Shown: one piece after another, positions 41,025 to 49,678 of the stretch
How positions within the stretch are numbered: position 1 is the first letter of the stretch
How the letters are laid out: each line of letters starts with the position of its first letter
Origin: Streptomyces avicenniae
Lineage (GTDB): Bacteria > Actinomycetota > Actinomycetes > Streptomycetales > Streptomycetaceae
Assembly: GCF_000719135.1 (NCBI RefSeq)
Contig: NZ_JOEK01000017.1
Coordinates: 189,481 to 253,480 of the forward strand
DNA length: 64,000 nucleotides
Direction of reading: 5' to 3'
Made by a program: the position numbers and the translations under genes
The notes under the pieces: generated by a model
Seen by the model: only the letters and a program-made list of their open reading frames with translations
Database searches by the model: none
Told to the model about the DNA's origin: nothing

Positions 41025-41100
41025 GAGCGTTTCACCCGCGCCGGGTCAGGCCCTGGCGCCCGGAGCGTTTCACCCGCGCCGGGTCAGGCCCTGGCGCCCG
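41025..41100. repeat. 38-bp perfect tandem duplication at the end of the ROK gene
   Basis: A 38-bp unit beginning GAGCGTTTCACCCGCGCC occurs at 41025-41062 and again, identically, at 41063-41100. The right-hand copy contains the stop codon and last codons of the leftward ROK gene; the left copy is therefore downstream of the gene. Perfect identity suggests a recent duplication. Confidence 0.9.
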
Positions 41101-42301
41101 TCTCGGCAGCGGCGAGCCGCGCGTCGGCGCGGTCGGGCGCGTACAGCGACTCGACCACCATCGCCGCCGCGCCGCGCAGCCCTGCGTGGTCGCCGAGCCG
41201 TGAGGAGACGACCTGGAGGTACGCCGTGGTGCGCGGCATCGCGCGCTGGTAGAGCAGCTCGCGCACGCCGGTGAGGAACGGCGGCCCGGTCAGGTCGCCC
41301 GCGATCATGAGGACCCCGGGGTTGAGCAGGGTGACGACGGTGGCCAGCACGCCGCCGACGAGCCGCCCCGCCTCGCGCGCGAGGCGCACGGCGTCGGGCT
41401 GCCCGATGGACAGCTGGTCGCGGACGCCGGAGCCCGACGCGGTCGGGACGCCCGCCGCCGTCAGCTGCTCGGCGAGCGCCCGGCCGCTCGCGACGGCCGC
41501 GAGGCAGCCGAAGGAGCCGCAGCGGCACAGGGCGTGCGGGTGGTCGCTGAGCCGTATGTGGCCTATGTCACCGGCCGCGCCGTCGAAGCCCCGGTACATC
41601 TCGCCGTTCACGACGACCCCGGCCCCTATACCGGTGGACACCTTGACGAGGAGGAAGGCCGGGCAGTCCTGGTAGCCGTCGCGCTGCTCGGCGTACGCCA
41701 TGAGGTTGGCGTCGTTCTCCACGAGCACGGGCACGGGCCCGGCCGTCGGGTCGAGGCGCACGTGGGAGGCGAAGGCCCGGCGCATGCCGTCGGGGATGGG
41801 GAAGCGGTCCCAGCCCGGCATCATGGGCGGCTGCACGACGATGCCGGTCGGCGCGTCCACCGGGCCAGGCACGGACAGGCCGATGCCGCAGACGGCGGAG
41901 GCGGGCACGTCGGCCTTCTCCAGCAGGAGCGCGAACCACTGCCCGAGCCGGTCGAGCGCCTGGTCGGGGCCCTGGTTGATCAGCAGGGAGCCGCTGTGCT
42001 CGGCGAGGAGCGTGCCGTCGAGGTCGAGGACGGCGGCGCGGGCGTGCCGCGTCTCCAGGTCGGCGCACAGCACGACGGCGTGCGCCGCGTCGAATTCCAG
42101 CCGTACGGGCGGGCGGCCCCCCGTCGAGACCTCGACCGGGTCGGGCGCGGTCTCGCGGACCCAGCCGACGCGGAAGAGCTGGTCGAGGCGGTGACCGACG
42201 GTGGACCGGGAGAGCCCGGTCACTCTCTGGAGCTCGCCCCGGGTGGTGGCCTGGCCGTTCCTGATCAGCGACAGCAGGTGTCCCGCGCTCGCCTGGTTCA
42301 T
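41084..42301 (-). CDS. ROK-family transcriptional regulator
   Basis: A 405-residue ROK protein. Residues 1-65 are a winged helix-turn-helix (ATTRGELQRVTGLSRSTVGH); the rest is a sugar-kinase fold with VENDANLMAYAE (catalytic Asp region), AAGDIGHIRLS and the zinc motif CRCGSFGC. The usual Glu after the zinc motif is replaced (GCLAAVAS), so kinase activity is doubtful and a repressor role is likely. It is divergent from the two sugar-hydrolase genes, its probable targets. A promoter with TTAACA and TAATAT lies at 42356-42383. Confidence 0.9.
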   Translation of the reverse strand: MNQASAGHLLSLIRNGQATTRGELQRVTGLSRSTVGHRLDQLFRVGWVRETAPDPVEVSTGGRPPVRLEFDAAHAVVLCADLETRHARAAVLDLDGTLLAEHSGSLLINQGPDQALDRLGQWFALLLEKADVPASAVCGIGLSVPGPVDAPTGIVVQPPMMPGWDRFPIPDGMRRAFASHVRLDPTAGPVPVLVENDANLMAYAEQRDGYQDCPAFLLVKVSTGIGAGVVVNGEMYRGFDGAAGDIGHIRLSDHPHALCRCGSFGCLAAVASGRALAEQLTAAGVPTASGSGVRDQLSIGQPDAVRLAREAGRLVGGVLATVVTLLNPGVLMIAGDLTGPPFLTGVRELLYQRAMPRTTAYLQVVSSRLGDHAGLRGAAAMVVESLYAPDRADARLAAAETGARA

Positions 42302-42355
42302 GCCGACTCGCCTTCCCAGTGCCGGATTTCACGCCTCCTTCAGCTTGTGCGGTAG

Positions 42356-42383
42356 ATATTACAGCGGTAGTTTTGCGTGTTAA
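42356..42383 (-). promoter_or_regulatory. Promoter of the ROK gene and shared divergent control region
   Basis: On the minus strand TTAACA (42383-42378) and TAATAT (42361-42356) are separated by 16 bp and each differs by little from the vegetative consensus. The whole 42340-42395 interval is AT-rich compared with the genome and lies between ROK and hydrolase genes, so it probably also contains the ROK operator. Confidence 0.5.
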
Positions 42384-42417
42384 GCAGACGTAACCCGACG
42401 GAACCTTGGACAAAACA

Positions 42418-43800
42418 ATGAGCGCCCTCGCGGTGCGGCAACACAGCCGACGTCCACTCGGAGCTGACGTGGAAAGCGCTGATCAACCCCCTAGTACGTC
42501 CTCGATCGCATACAACGGCGCGCGGCGCGTGCTCGACGGGAACTGGACCGGAACCTCCACCGTCCCCTCACACGCCCTGTACCCCCACCAGTGGAGCTGG
42601 GACTCGGCGTTCATCGCCATCGGGCTGCGGCACCTGTCGCCGGCCCGTGCCCAGCGGGAGCTGGAGACGCTGCTGACCGCCCAGTGGGCCGACGGCCGCA
42701 TCCCGCACATCGTGTTCAATCCCACAGTCCCGCTCGGTGCGTACTTCCCGAGCCCCGACTTCTGGCGCTCCTCGTCCGCCGGTGACCTCGCCGGGGCGCC
42801 GACCGCCGTGGAGACGTCCGGCATCGTCCAGCCCCCGGTGCACGCGCTCGCCGCGCTGCTGGTGCACGAGGCGGACCCCGAGGTGTCGCGGCGGCGCGGC
42901 TTCCTGGCGCACGTCTACCCGCGCCTGGTCGCCTGGCAGCGGTACCTGACCGAGCGCCGTGACCTGGGCGGGCGCGGCCTCGCGTCGATCGTGCACCCCT
43001 GGGAGTCGGGCATGGACAACAGCCCGTGCTGGGACCCGCCGCTCTCCCGCATCCGCCCCGCCGACCGTGGCACGTTCCAGCGCGCCGACCTGGACCACGG
43101 CTGCCCGGCCGACCGGCCGACCGACCTCGACTACGGCCGCTACGTCCGCCTCGCCACGACCTACCGCGACCACGGCTACGCCGACGGCCCCGACACGGCG
43201 CTGTTCGCCGTCGAGGACCCGGCGATGAACGCGCTGCTCATCGCCTCGGAGCACGCGCTCGCCGGGATCGCCACGGCGATCGGCGCCGACCCGTCCGACC
43301 ACCTCGTGCGCGGCGAGCAGCTGACGACCGCGCTGCTCAAGCGGCTGTGGAACGAGGACGCGGGCCTGTTCCTGTGCCAGGACGTGATCAGCAACGAGCC
43401 GATCCGCGAGCGCAGCGTCTGCGGCCTGCTGCCGCTGATCCTGCCAGGACTGCCGGAGGAGGTCGTGGCCTCGCTGGTCGCGACGCTCAGGGGAGAGCAC
43501 TTCGGCGTGGGCACGACGACCCGGCTGGCGCCGAGCTACGACCTGCGCGGCGCGGCGTTCGACCCGGCCAGGTACTGGCGGGGCCCTGCCTGGTTCAACG
43601 TGAACTGGCTGCTGGAGCGCGGCCTGCGGCAGTACGGCGAGACGGCGACGGCGGACGCGCTGCGCGACGAGCTGCTGGGCACGGCGGTGACCTCGGGGTT
43701 CGCGGAGTACGTCGATCCGGTCACCGGCGAGGCGCGCGGCAGCCGTGACTTCAGCTGGACGGCCGCGTTGGCCATGGACCTGGCCGTCCGGTCGCGCTGA
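42418..43800 (+). CDS. GH63-like glycosidase (glucosyl-/mannosyl-glycerate hydrolase type)
   Basis: A 460-residue (alpha/alpha)6-barrel hydrolase. Key blocks: HQWSWDSAFIAIGLRHLSPA, HPWESGMDNSPCWDPP, where the Asp of SGMDNS is in the position of the catalytic acid in mannosylglycerate hydrolases, YWRGPAWFNVNWLLERGLRQ, and a C-terminal RDFSWTAAL. The family cleaves glucosyl- or mannosyl-glycerate or related alpha-glucosides. No strong ribosome binding site precedes the ATG. It lies next to a debranching-enzyme-like gene under likely ROK control, pointing to sugar or compatible-solute breakdown. Confidence 0.82.
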   Translation: MSALAVRQHSRRPLGADVESADQPPSTSSIAYNGARRVLDGNWTGTSTVPSHALYPHQWSWDSAFIAIGLRHLSPARAQRELETLLTAQWADGRIPHIVFNPTVPLGAYFPSPDFWRSSSAGDLAGAPTAVETSGIVQPPVHALAALLVHEADPEVSRRRGFLAHVYPRLVAWQRYLTERRDLGGRGLASIVHPWESGMDNSPCWDPPLSRIRPADRGTFQRADLDHGCPADRPTDLDYGRYVRLATTYRDHGYADGPDTALFAVEDPAMNALLIASEHALAGIATAIGADPSDHLVRGEQLTTALLKRLWNEDAGLFLCQDVISNEPIRERSVCGLLPLILPGLPEEVVASLVATLRGEHFGVGTTTRLAPSYDLRGAAFDPARYWRGPAWFNVNWLLERGLRQYGETATADALRDELLGTAVTSGFAEYVDPVTGEARGSRDFSWTAALAMDLAVRSR

Positions 43801-43860
43801 GCGGCCGGGAGTCGCGCGCCGGGGGGACGAAAAGTGAACAGGGTGAACAGGGGAGACGCA

Positions 43861-45801
43861 GTGACCACGATCCAGCAGTGTCTGCTCGTCCGGGACGGCA
43901 CCTTCGTCGCGGTGGGACCGGCGGGCGACATCACCGGGGAGCGGGGGACATGGCCGTGCGGCCTGTTCTCCCGTGACGCGCGGCACCTCAGCCGCTGGCA
44001 GCTCACGCTCGACGGCGGCATGCCGGCCGTGCTGGTGCCGGCGGCGCCCGACAGCCCCGGCGCGGACACGGCGACGGCCGTGCTCACGCCGCCGGGCGGA
44101 CGCACGGACGCGCCCGCCCTGACCGTCTTCCGCGCCCAGACCGTGACGGGCACGGGCCTGGCGGAGCGGCTGGTGCTCAGCAGCAACACCCGGGAGGCCG
44201 CCGAGGTCCTGGTCGCCGTCACGGCGGACGCCGACTTCGCCGACCAGTTCCAGCTGCGCGCCGACCACCGCTGGTACGACAAGCCGCACGCCGTACGGAC
44301 CCGGGCCGTCCGCGACGACGGCGTGGAGTTCGGCTACCGGCGGCGCGAGTGGCGGGCGCGGACCGTCGTCACGGCGGATCCCGCGCCCGACGCCGTGGAG
44401 GAGACGGGCAGCGGCGCGCGGCGCCTCGTGTGGCGCGTCACGCTGCCGCCGCACGGCTCGGCCGAGCTGGCGCTGCGCGTCGCCGCCGTCCCGCACGGCG
44501 CCCCCGCCCCGGCCGACGGCACGCCCGCCGCGCCGCCCGTGCTGCCCGCGCCGCACGCACGCCCCGAGCTGGCCCCGGCGTGCGAGCGCGGCCACGCCGA
44601 CCTGGCCTCGCTGCTCGTGCCCGCGACGGGCCCCGAGGGCGAGCCGCTGCGCGTCCCGGCGGCGGGCGTCCCGTGGTTCCTGACGCTGCTGGGCAGGCAC
44701 GCGCTGATCACCTCGCTGTTCACGCTGCACAGCCACCCGGACCAGGCCGCCGAGACCCTGCTGGCGCTCGCCGCCGCGCAGGCCACCGACGAGGAGCCCG
44801 CCAGGATCGGCGAGCCGGGCAAGATCGTGCACGAGCTGCGCGCGGGCGAGCTGGCGTACTTCGAGCAGGTGCCGTACGGCCGCTACTACGGCTCGGTGGA
44901 CAGCACGCCCCTCTTCCTCATGCTGCTGGGCGCGCACGCGGAGAGCACGGGGGACGAGAAGCTGGCGCGCCGCCTGGAGCGGCACGCGCGGGCGGCCGTG
45001 GAGTGGATGTTCACCTACGGCGGCCTTGAGGCGCGCGGCTACCTCCTCTACCACGCGGACGAGGGCGGTCTCGCGAACCAGAGCTGGAAGGACTCGCCCG
45101 ACGCGATCTGCTTCGCGGACGGCAGCCCGGCGAAGGGCCTGATCACGGCCGCCGCCGCGCAGGGGTACGCGTACGCGGCGCTGCGCCGTACCGCGCGCCT
45201 GGCCCGTACGGCGTGGGGCGACCCGGCGTACGGCGAGCGGCTGGACGCGGCGGCCGACGGGCTGAAGGCGCGCTTCGCCCGCGACTTCTGGCTGCCGGAG
45301 GCGGACTTCCCCGCGCTCGCGCTGGACGGCTCGGGCACGCCGGTGGACGCGCTGGCCTCCGACGCCGGTCATCTGCTGTGGACGGGCATCCTGGACCAGG
45401 AGCGCGCGGAACGGGCGGGGCGGCGGCTGCTTGAGCCCGACTTCTTCACCGGCTGGGGCATCCGTACGCTGGCCGCCGGGCAGCCCGCGTACCACCCGCT
45501 CGCCTACCACCGCGGCACGGTGTGGCCGCACGACAGCGCCGTGGCCGCGCTGGGGCTGGCGCGCCACGGGCTGCGCGCCGAGGCGGAGACGGTGGTCGGG
45601 GGGCTGCTCGACCTGGCGGCGCGGACCGGCTACCGGCTGCCCGAGCTGATCGCGGGCTACTCGCGCGCGGAGCACGCGCAGCCGGTGCCGTACCCGCACG
45701 CGTGCTCGCCGCAGGCCTGGGCGGCGGCGGTGCCGTTCGCGCTGGCGACGGCGCTGGGGCAGGGCGCGGTGGGGCAGGGCGCGGTGGCGCCGGTCGCCTG
45801 A
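43861..45801 (+). CDS. Glycogen-debranching-like / amylo-alpha-1,6-glucosidase family protein
   Basis: A 646-residue protein. Residues 1-210 form the N-terminal debranching-enzyme beta domain (CLLVRDGTFVAVGPAGDITG; GLFSRDARHLSRWQLTLDGG); residues 260-640 form an (alpha/alpha)6 barrel (YYGSVDSTPLFLMLLGAHAE; NQSWKDSPDAICFADG; YHRGTVWPHDSAVAALGLAR). The GTG at 43861 has GGGGAG 5 nt upstream and is preferred over an in-frame GTG at 43834. It follows the GH63-like gene by 60 bp and is probably co-transcribed. True substrate unknown. Confidence 0.87.
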   Translation: MTTIQQCLLVRDGTFVAVGPAGDITGERGTWPCGLFSRDARHLSRWQLTLDGGMPAVLVPAAPDSPGADTATAVLTPPGGRTDAPALTVFRAQTVTGTGLAERLVLSSNTREAAEVLVAVTADADFADQFQLRADHRWYDKPHAVRTRAVRDDGVEFGYRRREWRARTVVTADPAPDAVEETGSGARRLVWRVTLPPHGSAELALRVAAVPHGAPAPADGTPAAPPVLPAPHARPELAPACERGHADLASLLVPATGPEGEPLRVPAAGVPWFLTLLGRHALITSLFTLHSHPDQAAETLLALAAAQATDEEPARIGEPGKIVHELRAGELAYFEQVPYGRYYGSVDSTPLFLMLLGAHAESTGDEKLARRLERHARAAVEWMFTYGGLEARGYLLYHADEGGLANQSWKDSPDAICFADGSPAKGLITAAAAQGYAYAALRRTARLARTAWGDPAYGERLDAAADGLKARFARDFWLPEADFPALALDGSGTPVDALASDAGHLLWTGILDQERAERAGRRLLEPDFFTGWGIRTLAAGQPAYHPLAYHRGTVWPHDSAVAALGLARHGLRAEAETVVGGLLDLAARTGYRLPELIAGYSRAEHAQPVPYPHACSPQAWAAAVPFALATALGQGAVGQGAVAPVA

Positions 45802-45861
45802 CGGGAGAGGTGCGGAAACGTCACGGCAGGGGGCTGACGCCCGGGGCGCCGGGCCCGGGGC

Positions 45862-47001
45862 TCAGCCGCCCGACGTGCCGTCCTCGGCGCCCTCGCGCGG
45901 CACGGCGCAGTCCTGCGGGTCGTCCAGCCAGCCGTCGGGGAGCGCGACGCGGTTACGGCCCGAGGTGCGGCCCCTGGGCCCGTCCGCGCCGGTGGGCCAC
46001 TCCTGGTCGAGGTCCGCCTCGGCGAGCAGCGTGGCGAGTTCGTCGAGCGAGGCCGAGACGGCCAGCCTGCGGCGCAGCTCGGAGCCGACCGAGAAGCCCT
46101 TGGTGTACCAGGCGACGTGCTTGCGGAAGTCGATGACGCCGCGCGCCTCGTCCTCCAGCCACTCCCCCAGCAGCCGGGCGTGCCGCAGCATGACGTCCGC
46201 GACCTCCCGCAGCGACGGCCGCGCGTACGCGTCCTCCCCGCGGCCGTCGAAGGCCGCCACGAGGTCGCCGAACAGCCACGGCCGCCCGAGGCAGCCGCGC
46301 CCGACGACGACGCCGTCGCAGCCGGTCTCGCGCACCATGCGGACGGCGTCGGCGGCCGACCAGATGTCGCCGTTGCCGAGGACGGGGATCTCCGGCACGG
46401 CCTCCTTCAGGCGGGCGATGGCTGACCAGTCGGCCTCGCCGCCGTAGTGCTGCGCGGCGGTCCTGCCGTGCAGGGCGATCGCGGTGACGCCCTCGTCCAC
46501 GGCGATGCGGCCCGCGTCGAGGTAGGTGAGGTGGTCGTCGTCGATGCCCTTGCGCATCTTCATGGTGACCGGCAGGCTCCCCGCGTTGCCGACGGCGGCG
46601 CGCAGGATGGCGCGCAGCAGGGGCCGCTTGTACGGGAGCGCGGAGCCGCCGCCGCGCCGGGTGACCTTGGGGACGGGGCAGCCGAAGTTGAGGTCCACGT
46701 GGTCGGCCAGGTCCTCGTCGGCGATCATGCGGACGGCGCGGCCGACGGTCTCCGGGTCCACGCCGTAGAGCTGGATGGACCGGGGCTTCTCCGCGTCGTC
46801 GAAGTGGACGAGCCGCATCGTCTTGTCGTTGCGCTCGACCAGCGCGCGCGAGGTGATCATCTCGCTGACGAACAGGCCGCGTCCGCCCGCGAAGTCGCGG
46901 CAGAGCGTGCGGAAGGGCGCGTTGGTGATCCCCGCCATGGGGGCGAGGACGACGGGCGGATCGACGGAGTGCGCCCCGATCCGCAGCAGCGGTTCAGCCA
47001 T
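45862..47001 (-). CDS. dusB: tRNA-dihydrouridine synthase
   Basis: A 379-residue FMN enzyme that reduces uridine to dihydrouridine in the tRNA D-loop. Markers: VVLAPMAGITNAPFRTLCRD (FMN loop), HVDLNFGCPVPKVTRRGGGS with the catalytic Cys, TMKMRKGIDDDHLTYLDAG, and GNGDIWSAADAVRMV. The ATG at 46999-47001 follows GACAAT by 6 nt. The C-terminal 45 residues are an acidic actinobacterial extension. It is convergent with the debranching-like gene, with an imperfect hairpin at 45832-45867 in between. Confidence 0.93.
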   Translation of the reverse strand: MAEPLLRIGAHSVDPPVVLAPMAGITNAPFRTLCRDFAGGRGLFVSEMITSRALVERNDKTMRLVHFDDAEKPRSIQLYGVDPETVGRAVRMIADEDLADHVDLNFGCPVPKVTRRGGGSALPYKRPLLRAILRAAVGNAGSLPVTMKMRKGIDDDHLTYLDAGRIAVDEGVTAIALHGRTAAQHYGGEADWSAIARLKEAVPEIPVLGNGDIWSAADAVRMVRETGCDGVVVGRGCLGRPWLFGDLVAAFDGRGEDAYARPSLREVADVMLRHARLLGEWLEDEARGVIDFRKHVAWYTKGFSVGSELRRRLAVSASLDELATLLAEADLDQEWPTGADGPRGRTSGRNRVALPDGWLDDPQDCAVPREGAEDGTSGG

Positions 47002-47217
47002 GCCCCCATTGTCCACCGCCGGGGAACGCCCCCGGTCCGGCGGGCGGGTGCCCCGCTCCGGCGTGGCCGGGCGCGCCCCCGGGGCAGCAGCAACGATTCA
47101 GCGGCGGCGCCGCCGTCCGGGCCCGCGACCGCCCCCGCCTCGCGACTCTGCGCATCGTTTTGAACACATAACGTGATGGGTAGCGTCCTGGTCAGTCGAA
47201 ACGGGGGAGGCTTTCCC

Positions 47218-48483
47218 ATGCCGGAGCCGGCCGCGCGGCGGCAGCAGCAACACCGGTCGCCGGGCGGTGACGACGGGCACCGGCCGGGGCGTCCGATCCC
47301 GCCACCGGCGGAGCCCGCGCCGGGCCGCGGCGGGCAGGTGAGCGAGGCGGCCGAGCGGCTGGTGACCGCGCTGCGGCACCGCCTGGGCCGCCCCGTCCCG
47401 CCGGAGTGGACGGCGGCGCTGCGCGCGACGCCGCGCGACGTCTTCCTGCCGGGGACGGTGTGGCTGCGTGACGGCGAGGGCGGCTACGAGCGGTGCGACC
47501 GCGCCACGGACGCGGGGCGGTGGCGGGCCGCCGCCTCGGCGGACGAGCCGGTCGTGACGCGGCTGGACACCGAGCCGGACGGCTGGCAGCGCCCGGTGTC
47601 CTCGCTGTCCGCGCCGAGCACGGTGGTGCGCATGCTGGACACGCTGGCGCTGCGCGACGGCGACCGCGTCCTGGAGATCGGCACCGGCGTGGGCTTCACC
47701 GCGGCCCTGCTGGCGCACCGGCTGGGCGACGGCCAGGTCATCAGCCTGGAACTGGACGCGGATCTGGTGCGGACGGCGCGGGGCAACCTGGCGTTCCTCG
47801 GGCGCCGCCCGGCCGTGGAGTGCGCGGACGGCGCGCGGGGGTGGCCGGACGGGGGGCCGTACGACGCGGTGTTCGCGACGTGTTCGGTGCGCGGGGTGCC
47901 CGGCGCGTGGCTGGAGCAGACGCGGCCCGGCGGCCGGATCGTCGTGCCGTGGGCCACGGCGTGGTGCGCCTTCGGGACGGTGACGCTGACCCGGCGGGAC
48001 GACGGGGGCGCGGACGGCCGGTTCACGTCGGGTGGCTCCTCCATGCCGCTGCTCGACCGGACGGCCCACGGGCCAGGGCCTGAGCGGGTGGACGAGCCGC
48101 CGCGCGTCAGCCGTACCGGCCTGTCGCCCTGGGCGGTGGCGGGCGAGGACTACACGGCGCAGTTCGCCGTGGGCGCGTGCGTCCCGGGTGTGCGGCACGT
48201 GTGGGACGGCGCCCCGGCGCCGAAGGGCGTGCGGGTGCGGCTGTGGCTGGACGACGAGGCGGGGGGTTCCTGGGCGACGGTGGACGTGCGTGACGGGTCG
48301 GTGGGCTTCGTCGTCGCGCAGTACGGCCCGCGCTCGCTGTGGGACGAGGCGGAGACCGCCTGGCACTGGTGGGACCATCACGGCCGCCCGACGCCCGACC
48401 GGTTCGGCATCTCCGCCACGCGTGACGCGCACACCCTGTGGCTGGACACGCCCGCGACGCCCTGCCTGCGCCCGTCGTCCTGA
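47218..48483 (+). CDS. Protein-isoaspartate-methyltransferase-like (PIMT-like) protein
   Basis: A 421-residue AdoMet methyltransferase. The N-terminal 45 residues are low-complexity; residues 120-250 are the Rossmann domain with VLEIGTGVGFTAALLAHRLG (motif I) and VISLELDADLVRTARGNLAF, preceded by SSLSAPSTVVRMLDTLAL as in PIMT; the C-terminal 160 residues are a beta-rich extension (VRVRLWLDDEAGGSWATVDV). In Streptomyces, such PIMT homologues often occur with ATP-grasp graspetide genes, but none is adjacent. TAGCGT at 47181-47186 may be its -10; GGGGGAGG precedes the ATG. Confidence 0.85.
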   Translation: MPEPAARRQQQHRSPGGDDGHRPGRPIPPPAEPAPGRGGQVSEAAERLVTALRHRLGRPVPPEWTAALRATPRDVFLPGTVWLRDGEGGYERCDRATDAGRWRAAASADEPVVTRLDTEPDGWQRPVSSLSAPSTVVRMLDTLALRDGDRVLEIGTGVGFTAALLAHRLGDGQVISLELDADLVRTARGNLAFLGRRPAVECADGARGWPDGGPYDAVFATCSVRGVPGAWLEQTRPGGRIVVPWATAWCAFGTVTLTRRDDGGADGRFTSGGSSMPLLDRTAHGPGPERVDEPPRVSRTGLSPWAVAGEDYTAQFAVGACVPGVRHVWDGAPAPKGVRVRLWLDDEAGGSWATVDVRDGSVGFVVAQYGPRSLWDEAETAWHWWDHHGRPTPDRFGISATRDAHTLWLDTPATPCLRPSS

Positions 48484-48555
48484 CGGGGCCGCCGCCGTGG
48501 GACACGAGGCGGCGTGACGTGGCGGCGCCCCGCCCGGTGTGCCATCTTCGGCGCC

Positions 48556-49605
48556 ATGACGTCCCCCTCCCCAGGCCCGTCCCACTCCCCCGCCCCGCTG
48601 CCGTCGCGCACCCTCGGCGCCCACGGCCCGGCCGTCTCGGCCCTGGGGCTCGGCTGCATGGGCATGTCGGCCCTCTACGCGGGCGGTCCGGGGCCCGCCG
48701 AGTCCGTCGCGACCCTGCACGCCGCCCTGGACGCCGGGGTGACCCTGCTCGACACCGGCGACTTCTACGACATGGGCGGCAACGAGATGCTGATCGGCGA
48801 GGCGCTGCGCGGCGTGTCGCCCTCGACGCGTGAACAGGTGCTGCTGAGCGTGAAGTTCGGCGCGCTGCGCGATCCCGACGGCGGCTTCGCCGGGTTCGAC
48901 GGGCGGCCGGTCGCCGTCCGCAACGCGCTGCTGTACTCGCTGCGGCGTCTCGGCGTGGACCATGTGGACGTCTACCGTCTCGCCAGGCTCGACCCGGCGG
49001 TGCCGATCGAGGAGACGGTGGGGGCCGTCGCCGAATTGGTGCGGGCGGGCCTGGTGCGGCACGTCGGGCTGTCGGAGGTCGGCGCGGCGACGGTCCGCCG
49101 GGCGGCGGCCGTGACGCCGATCGCCGATCTCCAGATCGAGTACTCGCTGCTGTCGCGGGGCATCGAGCGCGAGATCCTGCCGACGCTGCGTGAGCTGGGT
49201 ATCGGCGTGACGGCGTACGGCGTCCTGTCGCGCGGGCTGATCAGCGGCCACTGGCGGGCGGACCGGCGGTTGGACGCGGCCGACTTCCGCCGGACGAGCC
49301 CGCGGTTCGCCGGGGACAACCTGACGCACAACCTGCGGCTGGTCGAGGCGCTGCGGGCGGTCGCGGACGAGCGGGGTGTGAGCGTTGCGCAGCTCGCGAT
49401 CGCGTGGGTGCTGGCGCAGGGCGAGGACATCGTGCCGCTGGTGGGGGCGCGGACGCGGGAGCGGCTGGCCGAGTCGCTCGGCGCGCTGTCCGTGGCGCTC
49501 GGGCCGGAGGATCTGGCGGCGGTCGAGGCGGCGGTGCCGCCGGGGGCGGCGGCGGGCGCCCGGTACGCGCCGGGGCAGACGGCGTTCCTCGACGGGCAGG
49601 GCTGA
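48556..49605 (+). CDS. Aldo/keto reductase lacking the usual active-site histidine
   Basis: A 349-residue TIM-barrel reductase: TLGAHGPAVSALGLGCMGMS, LLDTGDFYDMGGNEMLIGEA (catalytic Asp and Tyr), LLSVKFGAL (catalytic Lys) and VGLSEVGAATVRRAAAV. The strand that normally ends ..LHR.DP reads VYRLARLDPAVPIEE, so the tetrad His is Ala. A subfamily with YRPARLDP-type sequence exists, so this is probably a lineage trait rather than damage. NADPH-dependent carbonyl reduction is assumed; substrate unknown. The ATG at 48556 follows CATCTT by 7 nt. Confidence 0.88.
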   Translation: MTSPSPGPSHSPAPLPSRTLGAHGPAVSALGLGCMGMSALYAGGPGPAESVATLHAALDAGVTLLDTGDFYDMGGNEMLIGEALRGVSPSTREQVLLSVKFGALRDPDGGFAGFDGRPVAVRNALLYSLRRLGVDHVDVYRLARLDPAVPIEETVGAVAELVRAGLVRHVGLSEVGAATVRRAAAVTPIADLQIEYSLLSRGIEREILPTLRELGIGVTAYGVLSRGLISGHWRADRRLDAADFRRTSPRFAGDNLTHNLRLVEALRAVADERGVSVAQLAIAWVLAQGEDIVPLVGARTRERLAESLGALSVALGPEDLAAVEAAVPPGAAAGARYAPGQTAFLDGQG

Positions 49606-49647
49606 GGCCGCCTGACGCGCGACGTGCGGTGCGGGTCAGGCGGCCTC
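49604..49647. terminator. Bidirectional terminator between the AKR and glyS genes
   Basis: A 13-bp perfect inverted repeat, GAGGCCGCCTGAC (49604-49616) and GTCAGGCGGCCTC (49635-49647), with an 18-nt loop between two convergent genes. It begins within the AKR stop codon. Confidence 0.7.
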
Positions 49648-49678
49648 TGGCTGCGGGGGCCGTGCGGTGTGCGGCGGT

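Noticed and set aside
41025..41100. CRISPR-like repeat array
   Set aside because: Only two units with no spacer between them; it is a simple tandem duplication.
45832..45867. Terminator between the debranching-like gene and dusB
   Set aside because: The outer arms are only 6 bp with an irregular GC interior, so I could not support it as a separate feature.
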